10,424 nucleotides of DNA. Origin: Candidatus Aquidulcis sp. (GTDB lineage: Bacteria > Chloroflexota > Anaerolineae > Anaerolineales > E44-bin32). Each line of letters opens with the position of its first letter. The first letter of the stretch is position 1. The notes under the pieces are model-generated. The model was not told the origin of the DNA and did no database searches. It saw only the letters and a list, made by a program, of their open reading frames with translations. Position numbers and translations under genes: made by a program. This document shows, in pieces, positions 1 to 5,793 of this stretch. The stretch covers positions 1-10,424 of the forward strand of contig DYJB01000095.1 in NCBI GenBank assembly GCA_020723365.1, written 5' to 3'.

Positions 1-37
1 CCGACTCCGTGCAGCCAGGGTGGTGCGGCGGCCTCAC
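1..37 (-). CDS. Possible start of a further operon gene (partial)
   Basis: A GTG at 35-37 overlaps the TGA stop (34-36) of the cytidylyltransferase gene in a GTGA arrangement, and the frame stays open to the window edge (12 codons, reading V-R-P-P-H-H-P-G-C-T-E-S). A purine-rich AAGG lies about seven bases upstream. Such stop/start overlaps are common in this operon, so a next gene may start here. Twelve codons show no family signature, and the true start could equally lie beyond the window. Confidence 0.25.
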   Translation of the reverse strand, partial: MRPPHHPGCTES

Positions 38-732
38 AAGCCCGCCTTCGACATGAACCTGCCGGATTGCAGGATGCTCTCGACCAACCGGAAGTCCTGC
101 TCCTCGTCGATGTCAAAGGCCTCGCCGGCCTCGATCTCAAAGAGCATGGGAGAGATCCCCAGCCGATTGCGCCTTCCCAGGAATCCCTGGCGATCGAACA
201 GGTACAGGCACGAGTTCTCCTCGAAAACCGGGGGCAGGTCCTGGGTCCGCAGCAGCACCGCCGGATCATGGTTGATGGGCGTACCGTCCTGCTGCCACAG
301 CCGCTTCTGTAGGCGCGTGACGCTGAAGAGTGAATCCCTGCCGGGGAAGGCCTGGCGGAAGGCCTCCACCGCCCGGTCCACCGTGGCCGAAGTCAGCAGC
401 GGGTTGGTACAGTGCGTCTGCAGGAAGAACTCGCCCTCGAGAAGCCCCAGGTCGTGCTCCAGGATGGCGTTGGTCGGGACCTCGCCACCCCGCAGAGCCT
501 CCGGCCGCTGGATCAGGATGACTGACGGGAAACGCTGGGCGACCCCATCGCGAATCACCGGGCTGTCGGTATCTACGGCGATCTGGGACACGCTGCGGCA
601 GCACAGGAGCGTCTCGAGAATGAAGGCGTAGAGGGGGCGGCCGGCCATCAGGCGGTAGTTCTTGCCTGGCACGCGCTCCGAATGGTGGCGCATCGGAACC
701 AGGGCTGTGACGGTGCTCTCGAGGTCACTCAC
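34..732 (-). CDS. Stand-alone acylneuraminate cytidylyltransferase-like protein, divergent type
   Basis: Predicted cytosolic nucleotidyltransferase of 232 residues that would activate a sugar acid with CTP to give a CMP-sugar. The N-terminal nucleotide-binding loop (residues 11-25) reads PMRHHSERVPGKN, where classical NeuA has PARGGSKxIPxKN. The acidic VDTD (53-56), QTHCTNP (105-111, matching the NeuA QPTSP segment) and DIDEEQDF (207-214, matching DIDxPxD) support the fold. The start chosen is GTG at 732. It gives a short leader before the first beta strand, and its GTGAGTGA context overlaps the stop of the upstream GT2 gene, which suggests coupled translation. A GGAG lies about ten bases upstream. 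A longer reading from 786 would only add a basic tail inside the GT2 gene. It is the second cytidylyltransferase in the operon and differs clearly from the one at 5786-7027, so its sugar may differ. The family is fairly certain, the substrate unknown. Confidence 0.88.
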   Translation of the reverse strand: MSDLESTVTALVPMRHHSERVPGKNYRLMAGRPLYAFILETLLCCRSVSQIAVDTDSPVIRDGVAQRFPSVILIQRPEALRGGEVPTNAILEHDLGLLEGEFFLQTHCTNPLLTSATVDRAVEAFRQAFPGRDSLFSVTRLQKRLWQQDGTPINHDPAVLLRTQDLPPVFEENSCLYLFDRQGFLGRRNRLGISPMLFEIEAGEAFDIDEEQDFRLVESILQSGRFMSKAGL

Positions 733-1720
733 GGGCTTCGTCTCCACGGGCCTGGTAGTCGACCTTGCGCGCCGGCCGGGGCTCATCGAGCAGCCTGGCG
801 TCGCCCTGACGCGGGTAGTAGAAGATCTGCTTGAGATTGCCGGACAGCGGCCCGGCGTGCGCGAACCCGCGGTAGGTCCCCCAGAACTGCATCCAGCGGA
901 ACCACAGGATTCCCCAGAGTTCGCGCCGGAGCCGCTTGTGCCGGAGCGCCTGCCTCAGGTCGCCGATCACGTTGGCGGGGTACAGACGCAGGACGTCCCA
1001 AAGGTGAAAGCGTTCCGCCGGATGGATCGCCTTGAGGGCCATCGCCTCGCGGCGGTAGCGGTTGAACACCATCGCGGGCGACTCCTCGTGCACGTGCACC
1101 ACGGGCGCTTCGGCCACATAGGCGAGCGTGTGCCCCTGGCTCATCGCCCAGGTCGCCCACGCCAGATCCTCCAGCCCGGGGAGCTCCTCGTCGTACGGAT
1201 GCAGGCGCCAGAGAGCCAGGCGCACGGCGGCGTTGGCATTGTTGCAGAACGGATGCGCCTGCCTTGGGTCGGACCGCTCGGGAAACCACTTGGCCAGCAC
1301 CTGGCGCTCGCTGAAGCGGGTGGCCTCGTTGCCCTGCTGTCGTCCGTAGGTCAGCGCCACCTGCGGGTCGTCGAAGGGCCGCAGGAGCTGTTCGAGCCAG
1401 TCCTCGTAGACCGGGTAGACGTGCGCGCTGGCGAGCACGGCGATCTCGCCCTGCGCGGTGCTGAGGCCACGGTTCAGCGATCGGCCGAAGGAGAACTCCT
1501 GCGGCGCGATGTGGACGATGCGCACCGGGAACCGGGCGGCGATCGAGAGGGTCGCATCGCTCGAGCCCGAATCGACCAGCACGATCTCGAGCGGCCGCAG
1601 GCTCTGCTGCAGGATGCCGCTCAGCAGCCGGCCGATGTGCTTCTCCTCGTTGAAGGCTCGGATGACGATCGTGCAGCGTGCGGCGCCTCCGTCCCGGGCA
1701 AGCGCGCCAGGCGCGATCAC
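725..1720 (-). CDS. GT2-family glycosyltransferase (rhamnosyltransferase-like)
   Basis: Predicted cytosolic, GT-A fold glycosyltransferase of 331 residues that adds a sugar from a nucleotide donor to a growing glycan. Visible motifs are the nucleotide-binding strand with FNEE (23-26), VDSGSSDAT (49-57), SAHVYP (98-103) where many GT2 enzymes carry DxD, a CNNANAA segment (159-165), GLEDLAWA (182-189) with the likely ED catalytic pair, and HVH (209-211), a plausible metal or phosphate ligand. The C-terminal 90 residues are basic and aromatic, suggesting membrane-proximal action on a lipid-linked acceptor. The start chosen is GTG at 1720, preceded by GGGAGGG. An in-frame ATG at 1831 with a GAGGGG upstream is the alternative; it would overlap the deacetylase gene by 35 bases and add 37 Arg/Pro-rich residues of little character. 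The stop overlaps the next gene's GTG. Donor and acceptor cannot be read from the sequence. Confidence 0.9.
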   Translation of the reverse strand: MIAPGALARDGGAARCTIVIRAFNEEKHIGRLLSGILQQSLRPLEIVLVDSGSSDATLSIAARFPVRIVHIAPQEFSFGRSLNRGLSTAQGEIAVLASAHVYPVYEDWLEQLLRPFDDPQVALTYGRQQGNEATRFSERQVLAKWFPERSDPRQAHPFCNNANAAVRLALWRLHPYDEELPGLEDLAWATWAMSQGHTLAYVAEAPVVHVHEESPAMVFNRYRREAMALKAIHPAERFHLWDVLRLYPANVIGDLRQALRHKRLRRELWGILWFRWMQFWGTYRGFAHAGPLSGNLKQIFYYPRQGDARLLDEPRPARKVDYQARGDEARE

Positions 1721-1731
1721 CGCCGCGCCCT

Positions 1732-1764
1732 CCCGGGTCGGGCGCGGCGGCGCGCCGGCCCGGG
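1732..1764 (-). promoter_or_regulatory. GC-rich hairpin in the leader of the GT2 gene
   Basis: In the 76-base space between the deacetylase stop (1797) and the GT2 GTG (1720), CCCGGG at 1732-1737 can pair with CCCGGG at 1759-1764, and GGCGCG at 1741-1746 with CGCGCC at 1751-1756. They are separated by a 3x2 internal loop and closed by a four-base loop. The start-proximal arm runs straight into the GGGAGGG ribosome-binding region. No T-run follows, so it is not an intrinsic terminator. It could limit translation or mark an RNA processing site. If the GT2 gene really starts at 1831, this would be coding sequence. The structure is seen; the function is inferred. Confidence 0.4.
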
Positions 1765-1796
1765 AGTCCGGCAGGCTGGCGCGCAGGTCAGGAAGA

Positions 1797-2429
1797 TCAC
1801 GCCGCAAACGTGCCGACCACCCGGATGGCATCGAACCCCTCGGCGAAGGGCACTTCGGCCAGCGCGCCCTGGCGGATGAGCGTGGCTCGGATGACATCCG
1901 GATCGAAGTAGTACTTGTCGCAGTACGTGGTGTACTGGCGCAGGGCACGCACCTTCTTCTCGGCGTCGGCAGCCGTGACCTCCACCAGGAACTGCGGGAA
2001 GAAGCCGTAGCTGCTGCGCAGGACATCGAATCCCAGGACGGTCGTGCCGCGGAAGGCGCGCATCGCCTCCACGGTGGTCACACCGTGATCCTGGTGAATG
2101 TCAGACTGCGTGTGCACGAAGACGATGTCCGGCCGGTGCTGGCGGTTCAGGTCGTACAGGTACTCGAGGATCTGCTGCCGGTCACGCGGGAAGTAGCGCG
2201 TCTCGAACTTGCCCAGCACGATGCGCTCCGGCCCCACGCCCAGCTCCGCCATACTGCGGCGGTGCTCGCCGACCAGGTCCTTGAGCGCCGGATTCTTCTG
2301 GTTGTCCGAGAGCGTGACGCACAGGACCTCGGCCTGCGAGGCGATGTGGGCCAGGAGCGCGCCGCAGCCCAGCTCAATGTCGTCCGGATGCGCGCCCAGG
2401 AAGAGGACCTTGCGGCCGTAGAACCTCAT
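1797..2429 (-). CDS. PIG-L family (LmbE-like) zinc deacetylase
   Basis: Predicted metal-dependent N-deacetylase of 210 residues, of the family that removes acetyl groups from GlcNAc-type sugars (MshB, PIG-L, LmbE). The AHPDD motif is at 13-17 and HQDH at 112-115. By analogy with MshB, H14, D17 and H115 would bind zinc and D16 would act as general base. An EHR at 55-57 follows the usual second region. The length fits the short bacterial members, and there is no signal peptide, so it likely acts on a cytosolic sugar intermediate. The ATG at 2429 has GGAGG at 2436-2440, six bases upstream, and lies 15 bases after the methyltransferase stop. In this setting it probably deacetylates a nonulosonate, its precursor or another glycan sugar. 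The exact substrate is not readable. Confidence 0.92.
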   Translation of the reverse strand: MRFYGRKVLFLGAHPDDIELGCGALLAHIASQAEVLCVTLSDNQKNPALKDLVGEHRRSMAELGVGPERIVLGKFETRYFPRDRQQILEYLYDLNRQHRPDIVFVHTQSDIHQDHGVTTVEAMRAFRGTTVLGFDVLRSSYGFFPQFLVEVTAADAEKKVRALRQYTTYCDKYYFDPDVIRATLIRQGALAEVPFAEGFDAIRVVGTFAA

Positions 2430-2444
2430 TGCGCCCCTCCGCCA

Positions 2445-3245
2445 TCAAACATGGGCCACGAAGCCCCCGACAACCTTGGTCATCACCAGCTTGCCGTCGC
2501 GCTCCAGGCGCGCAGCCGCCGCCTTGGCGATGGCGCTCATGACCTGCTCGAACTCATCCTTGCCCTGGAACAGGCTGGTCCACAGCTTGCGGTCTTCGGA
2601 GAGCGAGGCGCGCGTGTACGCCAGGAAGGGTTCGACACTCGCAAAGGCCAGCGGGTTCTCAAAGAGGTGAACGTCCACCCGCGAGAAGCGGCGGCGGATC
2701 TCATCCAGGATCTCGCTCCCGTAGCGCGAGCTGCCCGGCATGGGCGGGATCGGGCGCCCGGTGGCTTCGCGGATGATCTCGTAGAAGAGCTGCTTGTTGG
2801 CGGGCATCGGTCCGGTGGTGAATAGGCGACCTCCTGGACCCAGCACGCGGCGCATCTCGCCGATGGTGAAGGCGGCCGACTCGGCGTAGTAGATGGCGAA
2901 GCAGCACGAGAGGAGGTCGAAGGAAGCGTCGTCGAACGGGAAACGGCGATTGAAGTTCAGCTCGGTGAACTTGACCTGGTTGCCCGTGCGGGCATTGGCC
3001 GTGCGGGCGGTACCCAGCAGTTCCTCGGAGACGTCGCCTCCCGTGATCTCGGCCTTGCCCTTGAGCGCATCCCAAAAAACGAAGCACTGCTTGCCGGCCC
3101 CGCAGCCGACGTCGAGGATGCGCGCCCCCGGCTGGGGCCGCAGCACTTCCAGCATCCAGGCATCAATGTCGCGGGCGCCATACTGCTTGTGGATGTCGAT
3201 GCGCTTGAGCAGGTCGCTGCTGGTTTCCTGGTATTCGATCTTCAT
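2445..3245 (-). CDS. Class I SAM-dependent methyltransferase
   Basis: Predicted cytosolic methyltransferase of 266 residues with a Rossmann core. Motif I DVGCGAG is at 45-51, the acidic end of strand beta-2 at D71, motif II around FDLLSCCFAIYY (109-120), and the RVLGPGGRL turn at 133-141. These are typical of the Methyltransf_11/25 type. The C-terminal half (150-266) is less conserved and probably shapes the acceptor pocket. The ATG at 3245 is preceded by GAGGTGG at suitable spacing, 24 bases after the stop of the capsule-type gene. Placed between glycan-assembly genes and a deacetylase, it most likely O- or N-methylates a sugar or caps a glycan chain. Ubiquinone/menaquinone-type methyltransferases share the same core, so the assignment to glycans rests on context. 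Confidence 0.9.
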   Translation of the reverse strand: MKIEYQETSSDLLKRIDIHKQYGARDIDAWMLEVLRPQPGARILDVGCGAGKQCFVFWDALKGKAEITGGDVSEELLGTARTANARTGNQVKFTELNFNRRFPFDDASFDLLSCCFAIYYAESAAFTIGEMRRVLGPGGRLFTTGPMPANKQLFYEIIREATGRPIPPMPGSSRYGSEILDEIRRRFSRVDVHLFENPLAFASVEPFLAYTRASLSEDRKLWTSLFQGKDEFEQVMSAIAKAAAARLERDGKLVMTKVVGGFVAHV

Positions 3246-3269
3246 CTCAACACCACCTCATGTGGAGGA

Positions 3270-4907
3270 TTATAGCGCCGCGTGCGCGGCCGCCGCCCGC
3301 GCACGAATGGACCGGACTTCGAACGGAGCGCCGGCCAGGATCCCTGCCCGGATGGCCCCCAGGGCCTCGGACGCCTCCAGGCGCCGGGGATCGAACCGCC
3401 GCAGCAGGACCATGCCCGGGAACCCCGGCTCCTGATCGAGGAACTCGCTCAGGTCGAGCGAAGCGCGGAACAACTCATGGTAGAGGAAGCGCCGGGCATG
3501 TGCGGCGAAGGCGTCCGGGACGCTGAGGGTTTCCGCCTCCAGCAGCGCCCGCAGCGCCAGGCCGTACTCCCTGCGCGTGCCCGGGAGAAAGACAGTCGGG
3601 ACCTGCGAATAGCGCGCCCGTCCGGCGCTCAGCACCGGCAGGCCGGCGATCGAGGCCTCCAACCCGACGGACGAGTTGTAGACCAGCACCAGCTTGGCGC
3701 GCCGCATCAGGTCGTAGGAGCTGATGTACTCGGACGGTCCGAGGAAGACAACATTGGGCGCCGCTGCCAGGCCCGACCGCGCGAACCAGTCTGAGACCGT
3801 CTGCTGGCTTTCCTTGCCCGGGCGGTCCTCATCGGGATGGGCCCGGAGGATGAAGAGGGTCTGCGGGTGCCGCGCGATCGCGCCCCGCACATGCTCCAGC
3901 CACTCGAACATGCTGTCGAACAGCGTGTTGGCATGGAGCTGGGAGGTATCGAAGACGACGTTGGTGAAGACGACCACCGCCTGCCGGAAACCCGAGAGGC
4001 GCCCCTCCAGCCAGGCCGGCGGGGTCCGCATCTCGGGCCAGAAATCGATGCCGGCCATGCTGAAGCGGCCGCTGAAGCGCATGCGCAGGTACTCATCGAG
4101 CCGGTGAGCCTCGGTCTCCGTGAGCTCGTCGCCTGGGTCGAGCGTCACCTCCCGGAACGTCGCCTCCCGGGCGGAGAAGAAGGCCGAGAAGGGGCGCAGG
4201 CCGACCTCGTGCGTGAAGACCGGTACACCCGCCCGCCGGGCGCGCTCGCGCGCCACCGCCTCGGGAAACAGGATCCCATTGAAGACAACCAGCGCCCGTG
4301 GACGCTCGAGCGCCAGGGCGGCGTCGAACTCATTCGCCAGGGCCGATGCCGAGCGCAGGTAGGCACGGGCGAGCCGGCGCGTTGGTTCGTCATCCATCAG
4401 GTCGTGCCGCCGGAGCACCCAGCGCAGCGTCGGCAGGATGAGCGAGCCCAGCTGCATGCCATCTCGTCCCCAACGCAGGAGCTCGGCCAGGGGCAGGGTA
4501 TCAAGCGCCTCCATTCGGAGGTCGGCAGCCGCCGGCCGGCGGAGGGGAACCTCGGGCAACCCCGAGAACAGCAGGTCGCTGAACGCCGTGCAGCGCCGGC
4601 AGGGCGGCGGAGCATCCGGATGGAGACGCTGGGTCCCGAGCGTGCACTGCTCCATCCCGGCGCGGCACACCAACGGCCGCACAGGAACGCCTGCCGCGCG
4701 CAGCGACCAGGCCGTCAAGAGTCCGAAGGCACCGTTGAGGCTCAAGCGGTGAATCCGGGTCGAGGCGTTGAAGACCCACACGGGTGCGGCGCCCGGCGCC
4801 GGAGGCGGAAGTGCTTCCAGGTAGGCGCGCACGTTCTCGATCTGCGACCGCAGGGACTGGTCGCCGCGCCGGATCCGCAGCCGGGTCTGCAGGCGATCGA
4901 AGAGCAC
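3270..4907 (-). CDS. KpsC/KpsS-like capsule polysaccharide biosynthesis protein with four-cysteine cluster
   Basis: Predicted 545-residue GT-B-like protein resembling the capsule synthesis (Caps_synth) group. The C-terminal domain has RAHPDE (355-360), then VYNSSVGLEASIAGLPV (409-425), the kind of HP and NSS-G-EA-G-P segments found in KpsC/KpsS, which are Kdo transferases using CMP-Kdo. The N-terminal part contains the protein's only four cysteines: C81, C88, C103 and C106, the last two as PPCRRC. I recall a similar cysteine pattern in related polysaccharide proteins, possibly a metal site. The start chosen is GTG at 4907, with GGAGG six bases upstream. An upstream-extended reading to 4988 would only add basic residues inside neuB. 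The gene follows neuB directly, so transfer of the CMP-activated nonulosonate is a reasonable role, but this is inferred from fold and neighbours only. Confidence 0.8.
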   Translation of the reverse strand: MLFDRLQTRLRIRRGDQSLRSQIENVRAYLEALPPPAPGAAPVWVFNASTRIHRLSLNGAFGLLTAWSLRAAGVPVRPLVCRAGMEQCTLGTQRLHPDAPPPCRRCTAFSDLLFSGLPEVPLRRPAAADLRMEALDTLPLAELLRWGRDGMQLGSLILPTLRWVLRRHDLMDDEPTRRLARAYLRSASALANEFDAALALERPRALVVFNGILFPEAVARERARRAGVPVFTHEVGLRPFSAFFSAREATFREVTLDPGDELTETEAHRLDEYLRMRFSGRFSMAGIDFWPEMRTPPAWLEGRLSGFRQAVVVFTNVVFDTSQLHANTLFDSMFEWLEHVRGAIARHPQTLFILRAHPDEDRPGKESQQTVSDWFARSGLAAAPNVVFLGPSEYISSYDLMRRAKLVLVYNSSVGLEASIAGLPVLSAGRARYSQVPTVFLPGTRREYGLALRALLEAETLSVPDAFAAHARRFLYHELFRASLDLSEFLDQEPGFPGMVLLRRFDPRRLEASEALGAIRAGILAGAPFEVRSIRARAAAAHAAL

Positions 4908-4920
4908 GCGTCGCCTCCTA
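4905..4920 (-). promoter_or_regulatory. Shine-Dalgarno fused to the neuB stop codon
   Basis: On the minus strand the sequence reads TAGGAGG-CGACGC-GTG. The neuB stop TAG (4918-4920) shares its G with a perfect GGAGG (4914-4918), six bases before the GTG at 4905-4907. This decides the start of the capsule-type gene and implies that ribosomes ending neuB can restart there. Confidence 0.8.
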
Positions 4921-5793
4921 CGCCCCGACGCGCCGCAGGCGCTTGAGCGAAGGCTGCTCGCTTTCGTACACGCGCTTGACGCCGTCACCCAGAGCCGACT
5001 CGGAGACGCGGATGTACTTCACCAGGCGCTCGAAGCCGCCGGGCTCAACCGAAGCCGCCTGATCGCTGCCCCACATGGCCCGGTCGAGGGTGATGTGCCG
5101 TTCGACCATACACGCGCCCAGCGCCACCGCCACCGCCGACGGCACCAGACCGACCTCGTGGCCGGAGTAGCCCACCGGGCAGGGGAATTCGTCGCGCAGC
5201 CTGGGGATCATGCGCAGGTTGAGCTCCTCCGGCTCGCACGGATAGGTGCTGGTGGCGTGCGTCAGCACCAGGTCTTCCGTGCCGACGACCATCACCGCCG
5301 CCCGGATCTGCTCCATGGTCGACATGCCCGTCGACAGGATCAGCGGCCGGCCCGTGGCGCGCACATGACGCAGCAGCGCATGATCGGTGAGCGACGCCGA
5401 GGGAATCTTGTAGCACACCGGATGGAACGACTCCAGGAAGTCGACCGACGGTTCATCCCACACCGAGGCGAACCACTGGATGTGACGGTCACGGCAGTAG
5501 GCGTCGATCTTGCGGTAGTCGCCTTCGCTGAACTCGACCTTGTAGCGATAGTCCAGATAGCTGATGTAGCCCCAGGGCGTGTCGCGCATCTGGCCGCGCT
5601 GTTCGGGCGGCACGCACAGCTCCGGCGTACGCTTCTGGAACTTGACGGCGTCCGCGCCGGCGTGCACGGCGGCGTCGATCATGCGCTCAGCCGTCTCCAG
5701 GTCGCCGTTGTGGTTGATCCCGATCTCAGCGATGACGTACGTCGGGTGTCCGTCGCCGACCCGGCGGTCTCCCAGGTGGATCACTCTAGCCAT
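4918..5793 (-). CDS. neuB: N-acetylneuraminate synthase family (NeuB-like), lacking the SAF domain
   Basis: Predicted 291-residue synthase that condenses phosphoenolpyruvate with a six-carbon sugar to give a nine-carbon sugar acid. TIM-barrel signatures are all present: AEIGINHNG (22-30), KFQ (51-53), YKIPSA (128-133), STGMS (154-158), THATSTYP (178-185), GYSGHEVG (208-215), ERHITLD (231-237) and GSDQAAS (242-248). The His in GYSGHE and ERHI match the metal-binding histidines of NeuB. The protein ends soon after the barrel, whereas classical NeuB (about 340-350 residues) continues into a C-terminal SAF (antifreeze-like) domain. No SAF-like coding follows, because the next gene begins 11 bases inside the end of this one, so this is a short form and not an obvious frameshift. 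The ATG at 5793 has GAGGGAG (5798-5804) upstream and overlaps the synthetase gene by eight bases. Which sugar it uses is unknown; Neu, Leg, Pse and KDN types are all possible. Confidence 0.93.
   Translation of the reverse strand: MARVIHLGDRRVGDGHPTYVIAEIGINHNGDLETAERMIDAAVHAGADAVKFQKRTPELCVPPEQRGQMRDTPWGYISYLDYRYKVEFSEGDYRKIDAYCRDRHIQWFASVWDEPSVDFLESFHPVCYKIPSASLTDHALLRHVRATGRPLILSTGMSTMEQIRAAVMVVGTEDLVLTHATSTYPCEPEELNLRMIPRLRDEFPCPVGYSGHEVGLVPSAVAVALGACMVERHITLDRAMWGSDQAASVEPGGFERLVKYIRVSESALGDGVKRVYESEQPSLKRLRRVGA

Noticed and set aside
1738..1796. Intrinsic terminator after the deacetylase gene
   Set aside because: The hairpin there is strong, but no run of T follows on the minus strand, and the operon clearly continues with two more co-directional genes.
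3269..3274. TATAAT on the minus strand before the methyltransferase gene
   Set aside because: It is made by the TAA stop of the capsule-type gene and the bases around it. No TTGACA-like element lies about 17 bases upstream, and the gap is only 24 bases.
4918..4988. Loss of the NeuB SAF domain by frameshift
   Set aside because: The next gene starts 11 bases inside neuB with a perfect ribosome-binding site and has its own family motifs. No SAF-like sequence is seen downstream, so the short form appears natural.
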